A stretch of DNA of 64,000 bases, taken from contig JAULJL010000035.1 of NCBI GenBank assembly GCA_030761205.1, positions 15,479,001 through 15,543,000 on the forward strand. Reading direction: 5' to 3'. The position numbers and the translations under genes are program-made. The stretch is from Fremontodendron californicum. Taxonomy: Eukaryota > Streptophyta > Magnoliopsida > Malvales > Malvaceae. The notes beneath the pieces are model-generated. The model saw only the letters and a program-made list of their open reading frames with translations, was not told the origin of the DNA and made no database searches. This document shows positions 35,810 to 48,514 of the stretch, one piece after another; position 1 is the stretch's first letter, and each line of letters starts with the position of its first letter.

Positions 35810-38335
35810 CCCCGGTTGTTTTTCTAGACTTTGGCTTAGCCTTTCAAATTCATTTTTCCTCTTCAAATCAGAGTATATCTTCAATTCATTTTGGCTATTC
35901 TCTTTGCCCCAACAGTTTTCAAACTTTCATCAACAGAGATCTGAACTGAGTTCGATTTCTTCTTCTCATATCTGGAAGTCAGGACCTATCTTGGCAGTTC
36001 TACACCTTTGAGTTAGAAAAAAAAAAATCCTTGTCTCATGTCAACATCAAAATGGGTATTTCAAAAAATCCCTTTATTTGTTTTCGCATTTTGAAAACTT
36101 CTGAACTAAAAATATTAACCCCACAATGTGTGATGTACAAATCTTTTGAAGACTGATGATCATTGTTAGAAATTTCTCTAAGTGCCAATCTGGTTTTTTT
36201 TTTTTAACTGGGATTGGCAAGGCTTGGTATAACAAGATTCTGTCTTTTCCAGGAAAACTTCATGACAAAAATGTATATCCTTTCTAGGCTCACAAATGGA
36301 ACAGGTTTTATAAATCATGAATTCATTGAGCAAGCAAATTCAGCATTCTTTTAGTTTCCATATCAAGGCATTTTGACAAGCGTCAAGATTGGCCGGGATG
36401 TTTAAATCGGAAAGTTTAATCTTGGAGGAAAAAAAGATTCAATTTTTGAAGACAATCCTCCGAATGAGAGCTGACAATTTGGGGTTTCATGCATTCCTAG
36501 ATGTTCCTCGGTGACCACTTTTTTTGGATGACCTTCTCTTTTTGTGGTATCGGCACTTTCATAGATGGCATCAAAAATTTCCATTTTACTCTAGACCGCC
36601 CTTTTTTGGGTTTTCGCCCTAGAGTCCCTTTTCTCTCCAATTTTCCTTTTTTCATTGTTTTACCATGTACTTGAGAATTCTAAATTCTTCCTTAGTGAAA
36701 TGAGAATTTGATGAGATGGTATAAAATCTGAGGAAAACCCTTCAAATTAAATATCCATGCTTGATCAAAATTGACTTTTAAAGCACGTAATGTAGGCCAT
36801 GGCTCAGGGTTCAGAAAGAAAGGATAAATAGGCCCAAAATATGTGTTTGAGGGTAATCAGATCAAGGATCCTTTCTTGAGGAGAATTCTCTTTGAAGCAT
36901 TTGTCCCTTCTTGGACATTTCTTTCCTTTTGACTTTGCTCTTTTTCTTCTTTGCTTTTGGCTTTCAATTTGCCATGTCTTTCACACATTTTTTTTTGCTT
37001 TTTGTTTCTCTTTTGTTTTCTTGGCTTTCATTTCGCCATCTTTTCCTCTTCTTTTTTCTTTGACAGAGTGCGCCCGTATTTATTCGGGGCTCCATTTACT
37101 TTGTGTTTGTCCTTGAGCTGTTACTCATTTCTCAATGATCTTTGAAAAGATCTTTCCTCGCATTTGCCCCCCAGTGTAGAGGGTGAACCTTGATCAGGGT
37201 TCAAAGAAGAAAAAATTCTTTTGGCTCAAAAGGGGTGACTATGGATAATTTCTTTTTATGCGAAAGAGATATGAAAGATGGCCATTTCTCATATCAAGCA
37301 CAAATATTCACTTTGAAAAGCAATCCCCAGGGGAAATAGATATTCAGAATTTCATTTTGCACTTTGGAATCATCTGAATTCTTATATGCATGATATCACA
37401 AATTTTTCTTTTTCTTTTTTTCTTTTTTTTTGTTTTTTTCGTCGCATGCCCCCAATGATTCATGCATTAAGTCCATCCTTATTCACCATGTATCCATCAT
37501 TTCCACATATGATGCCCCAATTTGATTAACCAATGAGAATTTGTATCAACGAGGAACATAGCAAGTCTAGGTCTGTACTGAAAAGGCTGAATTCCAAATC
37601 TGAGTTCTTTGAAGAGACAAGGAAAATATGACCCAAAAAACGGGTTTTCTCTGGGACAAGGGATAATCTATTTTAATCATTGTGCCCCAGGGTGTCAAAC
37701 ATGAAGTGATGTCTGGGCAATTAGTGTTTTGTGGTCATTGGGAAAGGTCATGAATGGTTTTAGCACAATCTTGACACACACCAAATTATCAAAATCTGGA
37801 TTCTTGAAAGAATGTCTCATTTGTTTGATTTTCAAGGAATTTGAAAATTTTCAAAAAGTTCGTTCCTTTGTTCATAGCCTAGACTAAGATCTACGTCTTT
37901 GCTTATTCTGTGATGACAATGGTTTTATGAAGTCAAATCATTCATATTCCTTGAAGCATTAGGTCTTTCAAGTGGTCTCGGTTCAAAAGATTTAGGCTTA
38001 GGAAAGCCTAAAAGAGAGGGCTGAAGGTATTGGGTCATTTCTAACAATGATCATCAATATTCTCAAGATTGTTCATTATTTCATGTGAAAACCACTTATT
38101 TATTGTTTACCACAAATTTTCTCAAAGTTTCATTTATTTTTGCAAATTCAAATTTATTGCTAAAATAAAATGAACACAAAATATTTAAATTCAAAATTTA
38201 TTTATTTCATGTAGATGTCATCATGAGACAAGCGCTTTCATCATCAAAGTGTAGAAATATATGCATCAGAATGCTCCTATTGACATGCTTTCAAAGATAA
38301 CAAATCTTATCCTCAAAATTCTTCAAGAGGAAATC
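35810..38335 (-). other. Non-coding interior of the LARD-like element
   Basis: T-rich on the plus strand, without a credible frame on either strand. In element orientation it lies between the gag remnant and the 3'-UTR minisatellites, where pol would be expected in an autonomous element; none of the conserved protease, reverse transcriptase or integrase motifs was found. Confidence 0.7.
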
Positions 38336-38338
38336 AAT

Positions 38339-38530
38339 TTATGGTAAAACAGATTTCCAATGTTCGATAAGCTCTGGAATCCAAATGCCATCGTGGACAA
38401 GACCCTCAATTCTTTCCTTCAGTTTTCTGCATTTTTTAGTCGAATGCCCAATTGCCCCAATATGATACTCGCACTTGCTGTTGGGGTCATAGCTTTTAGC
38501 TGACGAAGAAAATTCTTCAAAGCTAAGCCA
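38339..38530 (-). pseudogene. gag remnant with Tat-type zinc-knuckle-like motif
   Basis: On the minus strand a short frame reads ...YDPNSKCEYHIGAIGHSTKK followed by CRKLKERIEGLV, ending in TAA at 38339-38341. From memory, gag of plant Tat/Ogre-lineage elements carries the same signature, YDP-x-KCxYH-x-GA-x-GHS-x-x-x-C-x-x-x-K-x-x-V/I-x-x-L-I/V, so this places the element in that lineage. The frame is blocked upstream by a stop about 60 codons earlier, and what follows the stop is non-coding. It is the only coding trace in the 7.8 kb interior. Confidence 0.75.
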
Positions 38531-38539
38531 ATTTCTATT

Positions 38540-39800
38540 TCATCTTATTAATGTGTTTCATGATGAATGAGATATGAATGTCATGAGTGCAATTTGATGC
38601 ATGTGAAGGATAAACAAAGTTATGTGTGGTCATATACTGTGGAAACAATATTGATCATGTACGCTATAAGTGCAACACGATGCCAACATGATGCATGTAA
38701 AGAATAAGAAAAATCAATGCATGGATATATGCAATGAATGACCATGTATGTTCCAAATGCATTTCTCAATGAATGATCATATACACTATGAATGCCACAC
38801 AATGTCAATTATGATGCATGTGAAGAATAAATGATTGACACAGAGTATATACAAAGAAAATCATGCTGACCATGTATGTCACGAATGCAACCTGATGCCA
38901 ATATGACAAATTAATGTATGAGCATATCATGATGACTGTGTATGCCATGAATGCACCCTGATGCCAACATGATGCATGTAAAAAATAAGCAAATTAATGC
39001 ATGGATATATACAATGAATGACCATGTATGTTCCAAATGCATTTCCCAATGAATGATCATATACACTATGAATGCCACACAATGTCAATTATGATGCATG
39101 TGAAGAATAAATGACTGACACAGAGTATATACAAAGAAAATCATGCTGGCCGTGTATGTCATGAATGCAACCTGATGCCAATATGAAAAATTAATGCATG
39201 AGCATATCATGATGACTATGTATGCCATGAATGCAACCTGATGCCAACGTGATGCATGTAAAGAATAAATTGATATATGAATAGATACAGAAAAATCATG
39301 CTGACTATGAATGCATGAATGCAACTTGATGCTACCATGATGCATATAGAGAAAGAATAAATTGATAATGGATATATACAGAAAAATCATGCTGACTATG
39401 AATGCATGAATGCAACTGGATGCCAACATGATGCATGTAAAGAAAGAATAAATTGATATATGGATATATACAGAAAAAATCATGCTGACTATGAATGCAT
39501 GAATGCAACTTGATGCCAACATGATGTATGTAAAGAAAGAATAAATTGATACATAAGTATATACAAATAATGACCATGCATGTCATAAACGTATCTTACA
39601 ATGAATGACCATGCATGCTATGATGTCAAAATGATACATGCTAAGAATAAATGAACTAATACAAATGTAGGTACAAAGAATGTCCATGTAATCACAAATG
39701 TATTCTACAATGAAGAACCATGCATGCTATGATTGTAACACGATGTCAAAATGATACAAATAAAGAATAAATGAATTAACACCAAGGTATATACAAAGAA
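38540..39800 (-). repeat. Tandem array of approx. 105-bp units with a 280-bp higher-order repeat
   Basis: Words such as TGATGCCAACATGATGCATG, CATGCTGACTATGAATGCAT and AATAAATTGATA recur. ATGCATGGATATAT begins at 38717 and 38997 (280 bp apart), and three successive approx. 105-bp units fill 39240-39545. It lies upstream of the gag remnant in element orientation. The His/Ser-rich minus-strand frames (39085-39586) are repeat artefacts. Confidence 0.85.
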
Positions 39801-39829
39801 ATCAATGATTACACGAAATTGATGGGACC

Positions 39830-40962
39830 TAAATCTTGATTATTCAAAAATCTCATTATGCAAGATTTGCCTCCAAATTTATGATTTTTGAGACATATTT
39901 TTTTTTATGAAAAACCAATCACATTATTTTAAAAAAAAAAAATTCAGGGTGGATCCTACTATGGTACAATATGCAAATGTTCATATGACACTATCGGTTT
40001 TATGAAATCATCAAATGAAATTACCAACTGTTTATTGCAAAGAATGAGATCAATAATACAACCAAAAATGTACATGCTCCATTCACACATGCATGAAATG
40101 TGCAACATGCAAAAATGCTTGAAAAAGGATTTTTTTTTTATTTTTTTAAAACAGCTAATGAACATCTGCCCCAACAATATCTGTTTATTTAGGCATCACG
40201 ATGTCTTCGAGGCGGAGTATCACATTTATTACGGGCGATGTACGTACATCGTTGTCCGATCTACCACACTTATTCGAAGTGTAAAATAGGTAACAAAAGG
40301 TTTAGAAATGCCCCTCCATGTGTTCCTATTTTCGGTATATCTAACGAAAATCCGGCATGGCTTCACCTAGGTTCACTATATGAGGGTGAATCGGTTCTAA
40401 GGCCCCGAATTGTTCCTCACTGTCGCCGGTGAAGGCTAGTAAGGCACCCCCGATAAAAGCGGGTTCAATTCGTTAGAGTATATTTTCCTATGCCCATGCA
40501 GAGGATCATCACGAAGTCATTAGGTACTTTATACTCCGGAAGTGTTTCTCTAGCCCATACGGAGGATCAATCACGAAGGCTTAGTTACTTTACTCCCACT
40601 TAAAAGGACGGAACCCGGGTAGAGGATTCATGTTATGCAAATGCACGTGTAGTGTGTGTGGAGGAATAACAAGCCTTTCACTACATATTCTACAAACCTT
40701 ATTCTAAATGCCCTAACAATTAAAACATTCAAGAATAGTGTAACGCATTAACCAACAAGCAATTATAATATACAACCTTAAATAACTAGAGAACAACAAT
40801 AAAATGCATGCACATGAGAATGAACATATTTAAAAACATTTTATTATTTTCAAAATTCTCCTTATTAAAAAATGTGGGAATTAAAATTAAATACCAATTA
40901 AACCAACCAAAACCGAGACTTTGATAACACATGACTAATTCTAGGCCTGACTCTCTAATAGT
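39830..40962 (-). other. Leader region of the LARD-like element
   Basis: Between the tandem array and the primer site. The section 40190-40640 is markedly less AT-rich and more complex than the rest (for example CGGGCGATGTACGTACATCG, a near palindrome, and CGGAGGATCA-type repeats at 40500-40625). No protein recognised; it may hold dimerisation or packaging signals, which is inference. Confidence 0.55.
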
Positions 40963-40979
40963 CCCCAGTGGAGTCGCCA
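40963..40979 (-). other. Primer binding site, tRNA-Arg type
   Basis: The plus strand reads CCCCAGTGGAGTCGCCA, matching the 3' end of a plant tRNA-Arg (CCCCAGCGGAGTCG plus CCA, from memory) at all but one position. It lies three bases from the LTR at 40983. Ogre-type elements are known to use tRNA-Arg as primer; this fixes the element on the minus strand. Confidence 0.85.
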
Positions 40980-40982
40980 AGC

Positions 40983-43900
40983 TGTCGCAACCTAAAAAAT
41001 AACGAGTCTCATCGCAAGACTTTATTATTCGTTAAGCGTGACATTAAAAAAAATCGAGGAAAAGTCAACTTAATTCCTCTAGAAAAATGAAGGTTTTGAA
41101 AATGATCTTAAAAAAAGACATGGAGTCGCCACCAATCTTTTTTAGCTAGGTGTGATCGGCCACCTATTAAAACCGGTTTTATAAAATATTTTAAAAATTA
41201 ATTAAAACATTTTAAAAACCAATTTCAAGTCTGCGTTTTAAACCAGAGAAATCAAAGAAGCGGGTTCGGGAGTCGGTTACGTGTGGGGAAGGATTAGCAC
41301 CCCCACAACGCCCGTATAAATCGGTACCTTATTAATCGTGTGTTATCTCAAGTCTTGATAAAAGTTGGTTTTAAATTTAATATTTCAAATTAATTCCCAA
41401 TTTAAAGAAAAATAATTCCATTTTTTATTGAAAATGATCCGGAATTTATAAATTCAAAATTTTCCTATATTCCCCAACAAACGTGGTAAAATATAGAAAT
41501 TTTTATTAGTTTTGGAAAATTTTCCGAACCATTCTCTTTTTAAAGAAGATATTCCGTTATTAATAATAATTGATGATATCCTCCCCAGCAAACCCGGTAG
41601 AGAACTCATGAATTATTTTAACTCGGGAATATCTTTATTTTTTATTGAAAAATCATTATCCTTTTGAAAACATTTAAAATAAATGAATATGTATATGCAT
41701 GACATAAATAAAATGACATAGTAAAGTCTAAATAATATAATGCAACCTAAATGACATGACAAATATGAATGGTATGGAATATAATTTAAATGACATGGAA
41801 TAAAATCATACTATCATATAATATGCATGAAAATAATAATGCATGAACATAGTATATGCTAAATAAAAATAACTAAATAAAAGCATAGGATATCATGAAA
41901 TATTCAAAACCGTATAATAAACCATGTAACATCAAAAAATATAAATCAAAATAACAACAATATCATAGAAATTATTATGGCAAGAATCACATATTATAAA
42001 AAATGCATTAATATAAAAATGCAATGCATGAAATGTATTTTTTCCTTTAATTAAGGAAATCCGTATATCTAAAAAGATATCCGGCTACCTTAGGAAAATA
42101 TGTCAAATTAAATATTCCAAAAACAAAATACTTTGTGATTGTTTGAAAACAATTTTGAGAAGCTTGAATTAAAAATAAAAACTGGGCAAATTTTTTTTTA
42201 AATGGCTCTAATTTCCTAAGTTTAAAAAAATCCGGACTTGACTACCCTTAACCCGGGACTTAAAAAAACCATTTTTAGAGTTTAAAAAGGCTTAGAAATT
42301 ACCCTAAGTTAGTAGCTAACCCTCCTAATCAGCTCACTCTAAGTAAATTAACCAAAACAGAAAAATGATTTTTCTTTAAATTCAATTCTGACTCCACTGT
42401 CCAGTTTTAATCCATGATTGTTTACCCTATTTTTAAAAATTCCAAAAATTCTGAAAAAAATACTGGAGACTCAGAACATGTAAAACTACACAGGAAAAAA
42501 TCGGCTTAATTTTCTGATCAAATATGAATTCCCAGAAAAATCAGAGATGTACAAGTTTTGGAAGAAGAAAAAAAACTGCTTTGCCAACACATTTTTGCCT
42601 TTGATAAAATCATTTAAAAATCAAAGTAAAAATATTTGAAACTCATAAAATGACTTGCAAACAGTAGCTATGACTTTTTGAAAGTTAGATAAAAATTGGC
42701 TAAGTAAAAAAAACCACAAAGGTAGAATAATCAACTTGACAAACTTAATTTTCCACAAGTGTGCTCAAGAGAGCATGACTTTGAACCATTAATTGGCTCA
42801 AGTCATTATTCAAGTGGCATGAACATGAAATGTATGAAACAATGCAGCAAACTAATGCATGAAATGCATGGATTTAAACCTAAATGTCATGAAAAAATAT
42901 ATGGCATTCATAAAGTAACCTAGACCTAAATGAACTTGCATGGCATTTAATGTAACCTAGACCTAAAATATGCATGGCATTTTCACAAACACAAGGCATG
43001 CTTAATTCAAAAATCCAACCAAATATCATGCAAATGCAAAAACCTAACAACTAGCATGACAAAAAATGCAACACACAATGCAAAACACATGGAGTAGCCA
43101 AATGGCCTCAAGCTCCAACAAGCATGGCATTTTCACAAACACTTGGCATACTAGCATGAAAAACTAAGTCATAACACTTAAATCATGCAAAAATCACACA
43201 AGCATTTTCACAAACACTTAATATACTAAATCTAAAACATGCTCAACTAAGATATAAAACAAAAATCATGCAAGGAATCACACAAGCATTTTCACAAACA
43301 CTTAATATGCTAAATCTAAAACATGCTCAAATTTAAACAACATGAAAACAGAAAATTAAAAATGCAAAAACATGATATCTAAGACATAAATGGCAACAAA
43401 TAAAGCAACCAAATTAAAATATAACTCAAGAACATGAAGTAACATAACATTTAAAACATCAAAATCAAAAAAAAAATAGCATAAACAATATGGTAAAATG
43501 AACTCAAAACAGCAACTCAAAATAAATAATGTAGGCCATTTGGCCATGGTGAGTTTATTGTAAAAACAAAATGTAAAAAAAATATACTTAAGAAAGGAGA
43601 TGAAGGAAGAACAAAAAACATTATTTTAAAATGAAAACTCACCAAGTAGAGATTAAAATAGCAAAAACAAGAATAGAAAATGAAGAAAGTGCAAGAGTTG
43701 GTGCTCAAGAGCAACCTCAAGAAGCTAATATTTCAAGCTTTTCTCTTCAAACTTTCCTTTTTTTTCTAAACTTTTCTTTTTTTTGCTCTCAACCAAGAAG
43801 ATAAAAACTAAGAGAAATCAACCAAAATGAACCTCTCAATTCGAAATTCTGCCCCTCCCCTTAATGGTGGCAGAATTTTACCTCTCTCCTCCCCTAGGAT

Positions 43901-45861
43901 GTTGTCATTTTTTGTGTAACCAATTTTCCATCAAATGGCTAATAATTCAAGGTGAAAAATCATGAAATTACCACCTTTAGATTAGCATCTCAGCTCTCTC
44001 AAATTACAGCTGTTAAAGAATAATGTTGACATCTTTCTTAGCTTATGTGGCTTAATCACCATGGCTTGATCAAAGAGAATCTCTAACTAACTCTTGATTT
44101 TTAGCCATTTGATTGAAAAATCAGAAGCTTCCTCCTTCCTTTGGGCTTGGGCAGGCCAGCACTTCTCTTTTCCAGCCCAACTCTGATTTTTTTGAAAGGC
44201 CCAAAGAAGCCCTTTTCAGTTGCTTGGGTGAAATGACCATTTTGCCTCCCGGATGCAAATAAATATCAAACGGACTCCAAATTCAATTTTTCTTTTTTTA
44301 ATACTTCCAAAATAATAAAATATTAAGTTCTGGAAGTTTTCAAAATTATCCGAGTCCGTTTTCTATTTATTTCGAATTTTTCTTCCCAAAATGCCCTTTT
44401 ATGCCCCTACATTTTACCATTTTTTAAACGAGATCCAAATCAAGATTTTTCTTCACCAATCTCTTCAAAATAATTAAAAAGTGTGATCTGGAAGTTTTCA
44501 TAATTTTTGGAGCTCATTTGGTATTTTTTCGGGATTTATCTTTTTGAATTATTGCATATGAGGCCCGGGATTTGGCCATTTTGCAAACGAACTCCGAATC
44601 AAGATTTTATTTCGCCAATATCTTCCAAATAATTTAAAAATTATATTTTCCAAATTTCAGAATTTTTGGAGTCCATTTGCTATTTTTCCGGGATTTATCT
44701 TTTTGAATTATTGCATAGGATGCCCAGGATTTGGCCATTTTGCAAACGAACTCGGAATCAAGATTTTATTTTGCCAATCTCTTCCAAATAATTTAAAAAT
44801 GAGATCTACAAAATTTCAAAAGATTTGGAGCTCGTTTGCTATTTTTCCGAGATTTTTCTTTTTGAATTACTACATAGGAGGCCCGGGATTTGGCCATTTT
44901 GCAAACGAACTCGGAATCAAGATTTTCTTTCGTCAATCTCTTCAAAATAATTTAAAAATGAGATCTGCAAAATTTCAAAAGATTTGGAGCTCATTTGCTA
45001 TTTTTTTGGGATTTTCCTTTTTGAATTACTACATAAGAAGCCCGGGATTTGGCCATTTTGCAAACGAACTCCGAATCAAGATTTTCTGTTACCAATATCT
45101 TTCAAATGATTTAAGAATGAGATTGAAAATTTTTCCAGAATGTTCGGAGTCCATTTGCTATTTTTCCCAAATTTTTCCAATTTTGCCTTTTTACCTCCGA
45201 AACCTGGTTTTGCTCAAAAACAAGTCCAATTTTCAGATTTTCTTCAATCTGAGCCTTGGGCCATCCTTTTTAATCATTCTTCATCCATTGGGGGCTTTGG
45301 TCTTACCAAGTTGGGCCATTTCTATGATTCTTCCCGATTTCACCGAAATCCACTAAAAACCCTAATTCTCGGTTTTCTCCCGGATTGACTTTTCTTTCGA
45401 TTTTTCTTGCAAGTGACTTCTCCATTACCCGTAGTCAGTGCTTATCTTTCATTTGGAACCTTCAATTTTGATCAATTTGATCGTTTAAGCACTTTTCCCC
45501 AAATTTCTCGGATTAGGGTTTCCTTTCTACTGAATCTTCAAATCCCAACTTCCGAACTCCATATCTTTCAATGTAGACCTCGGATTATCAAAATTCTTTC
45601 TCCATTTTTCAATTGAACTTAATATCTTGATTTTGAAAGTGGGTTGACATTTTCAGTAGTTGACTTTCTGGGGTTGACTTTTTCGGGGTTGACTTTTTCA
45701 GGGGTTGACTTTTTTTCAAGTTTGACTTTTTGTGCTCGCCCTCTTAAACTAAGACTCGGAGTACCACCTGCAGGATGAAAACAGTCTTTTTACACTCGGA
45801 AACATCAATATAGGAAAAAAACATACCTGTTTAGTGGTCCGGACAAAATTAGGTGTCTACA
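40983..45861 (-). repeat. 5' LTR of the LARD-like element
   Basis: Near-identical to 28283-33163 along its full length, including the 159-bp array (about 44255-45161). Differences are scattered substitutions (roughly 60-70 noticed by eye) and a few 1-2 base indels in homopolymers. Confidence 0.95.
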
Positions 45862-45935
45862 ATGTCAATTTTTTAATCCCGCATGCAATTAAAAAATTTC
45901 AATATCAATATATCAAAAACGAATTCATTTAATAT
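45862..45935 (+). repeat. Dispersed repeat, copy 3 (right half)
   Basis: The continuation of 28180-28282 after the retrotransposon insertion. Confidence 0.6.
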
Positions 45936-45961
45936 GTAATTATATAAAAATATTCAATTTT

Positions 45962-46850
45962 GGGGCAAAGGCAGATATCAATCGAGCATTGATGGCTGCT
46001 TGGATAGAGAGGCTTGTGCATAGGTTAGTCCTAGTAATGATTCAAGAAGGGGAATATATGTTGAGCCAAGTGACCCTGCAGGCCCTTGCAAAGCTCCAAT
46101 GGAGGTTCAAGTTGGAGGAAACTTGAAGGCTACGGCCGATCCCAGCAGATTCAATGACGAGCCAATTTGGGTTACTTTCCAACACATCGATCAGTTCACA
46201 TTATCTGGTGTTGGAACCTTTGATGACCAAGGAGGAAATGCTGCTTGGTCTCAAAATGATTGCAAAGAATCTTTGATGTAAGGGCTACGATCGCATTGTA
46301 TTTTATTCGTTACGTAACATCCGCAACGCTATCAAATTCCTTGAAACATTATCAAATTCACGCCAGCAACAACCGTGACGCTTACATAACGTTCGTAACA
46401 CCTACAACCGTAATACCGCAACCACATCTGTGATCGCGATTTAAAACTATAAGTGTAACAAACTTCCCATTGTAAACATTTTAAAAAATTCTTAATAATT
46501 TTAATGTTGATATTAACTAACAATAATGCCATTCAAAAACTTGTTGCTTCATAATTTTGCAGAATATATAAGGATTCAAGTACTTCATCACCAATGGATT
46601 AGTCAGGGACATAACCTCTGTGGATAGCCAAGCAAACAGTTTCACATTAACCTGATGGGGTGCAAAAACCTTACATTTGCAAATATCACCATCAATGCAC
46701 CTTACCAAAGTCCCAATACTGATGGAATTCATATCGGAAGTTGGAGTGGAATCAACATTATTGATTCAACAATTGCAACAGGTGATGATTGTATGTCTCT
46801 TGGTGGTGCTAGCCAGTTCTATTACCCGAACTCGAGGATAATCTAATACA
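45962..46850 (+). pseudogene. Polygalacturonase (GH28) pseudogene fragment
   Basis: Polygalacturonases hydrolyse alpha-1,4-galacturonan in pectin and are secreted to the cell wall. Two exon pieces are visible. The first (45962-46279) carries GAKADINRALMAAW, SQVTLQ, then after a one-base loss near 46078 GPCKAPMEVQVGGNLKA, DPSRFNDEPIWVTFQHIDQF and LSGVGTFDDQGGNAAWSQND; it ends at a good 5' splice site GTAAGG. The second (46561-46845) starts after a TTTTGCAG acceptor and shows FITNGLVRDITSVDSQ, a one-base deletion near 46637, then GCKNLTFANITINAP, SPNTDGIHIGSWSGINIIDS and TIATGDDCMSLGG with the family's NTD and GDD catalytic-site motifs. The signal peptide and the downstream GHG and RIK motifs are missing, so the copy is truncated at both ends and dead. 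Its intron holds a MITE remnant. Confidence 0.88.
46284..46451 (-). mobile_element. MITE remnant in the polygalacturonase intron
   Basis: GATCGCGATTTAAAACTATA at the right end, and words such as GTTACGTAACATCCGCAACG and TTGAAACATTATCAAATTCA, match the complete MITE at 54246-54502 in reverse orientation. The left terminus is eroded and no TSD was found. Confidence 0.6.
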
Positions 46851-47347
46851 AGTATGTATCCGACATGACTATACTTATTTTTTTGTTTTAAATTTTTTCA
46901 TATATTTGAAAGATTATATCCCATACTCATGTCCGAATATATGCTGGATACAAATATCAAATACGGATACTTTAAAAAAATGAAGAGTCCCAATAGCATA
47001 GGTAACCAGCAGGTTACCGTATCAGAAGCCGCTCTTTTTCCAATGATTATCAATCAGTATTGGAATTTCTCAAGAACAATAAGAAGTAAAAATATTTTTA
47101 AATTCCCTTCTAGTGCAGCAAAGTAAAACAACCAACCAATCAATCCTTGTCCTGAAACACGATTGGGGGAAAAAAAAAACATAGGAATGGTGAAAACTCC
47201 ATTAATTCATATCAAAGTCCCATAGAAGCAAAAGGCATGAACTGTTATCCTCAAATTCAAGAACAATTGTGCATCATTTTTCTCTTTTCATATTTTTAAT
47301 ATACTTGTTCGAATTATTTGAATTTCTCATTTAACATGAGTTAAAAA
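46851..47347 (+). other. No gene; sequence between the pseudogene and the copia element
   Basis: The words GTATCCGACATG and CATGTCCGAATATATGCTGG form an inverted pair at 46857-46945, a possible small foldback. The 65-codon frame at 46929 is not recognised. Confidence 0.45.
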
Positions 47348-47907
47348 TGTTGGCAATCTTGTATGCACTGAGTGATTATTACATTACTAGTTAAGCATAT
47401 AAAAATAAGAAGAACAGAATATATAAATCTGGTATATCAGAATATATATATATATAGAATACGAGTATATGAACAATCACAATTTCGGTAGAATCAAAAA
47501 TAAGAATATCGAGTTAAAGTTGGACCTCTGACCTTAAGACGATTATTGTCTGTCTTTACGGTGCTTATAGTCTATTGTAATTCGTCTCCCAGGCCTCCTC
47601 GATAACGTTGCAAATGAGAACACACTCAGATGCAACACAGAGAACCAGAAAAAAGATGTTGGTCTCTCTCACGCAAAGAAAAAAACATTTTGGAATTATT
47701 TCAATCTTTTTTAAATTAAAAAAAAAACAGATACAGGTCTCCGAAATAAATAGGAAACCATAAGCCTGTTCGAACAAGACACAACTATTGGAAAAAATCG
47801 TTCGATTAAAAGTTGTGACATTAGGAAAAGAACCAAACGGATCGGTCTGGTCCGACCAGACATGTCTCAATTAGACAAGGACATTCAATAATCATTGATA
47901 TCCAACA
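47348..47907 (-). repeat. 3' LTR of the copia element
   Basis: The 560-bp LTR has ends TGTTGG and CCAACA on the plus strand. Confidence 0.85.
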
Positions 47908-48514
47908 ATCCCCCACATGAATGGAAATTGTTTGACTAAAATGACGAACTGACTCGGAATATGAGAGAGAATAACTATGACGAGTTATTGCATCAGGATA
48001 GGTAGCTTTTGGCTTTGAATCTTCCATAGTGACAACTACCAGATTTACTCGGCTAACTAGTGAACACGGCTAACTAGTGAACATGATGTCTTGAACTATT
48101 CAGCCTTTCGTGTAAACCAAGAAAATAGGTATCACGCAATTCCTCTTCGAACATCTTCGGTTCTCACGGTTGTGTCCATTTTGGCCACGATCACTTCTTG
48201 AATTCTATGAGTACTCTAGAGAATTTAGCCGATCAATTCTCATAGAAGTGGTCACGTTTCTTACTCATAATAGGTGATTGCTTATTAAGAGTATCCTGCA
48301 ATATCCCACTTGATTTTATCAAGCTATAAAAAATCATTAAAAGCATAGCTTATCCTAACTCCTTTGCAGGCAGCACTAATTTCATCATAGGAATGGATTA
48401 GAGTGTTTAACTCTTTTAATGCTCACACTAAGTTAACATAACTCGGTTGTCCCTTTGAACCTAGATCTTGGGATCTCCAGTCAGCTAGGTTAGGTTGCCA
48501 TTATGTAACTTTAA

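Larger units (their letters stand above)
28283..45861 (-). mobile_element. Complete LARD-like, non-autonomous Tat/Ogre-related LTR retrotransposon, 17.6 kb
   Basis: LTRs at 28283-33163 (4881 bp) and 40983-45861 (4879 bp) begin TGTCGCAACC and end GTGTCTACA on the plus strand. The perfect 5-bp TSD ATGTC lies at 28278-28282 and 45862-45866. Orientation is minus: the primer site is at 40963-40979 and the polypurine tract at 33164-33178. The 7.8 kb interior has no gag-pol, only a zinc-knuckle scrap of gag at about 38339-38530 and several tandem-repeat blocks. Long LTRs plus a long non-coding interior fit the LARD definition; movement would need proteins from an autonomous relative. By eye the LTRs differ at roughly 1-1.5% of positions, so this is the youngest datable insertion here. 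Confidence 0.93.

Noticed and set aside
39085..39586. His/Ser/Ile-rich minus-strand frames
   Set aside because: They run through a tandem array of approx. 105-bp units.
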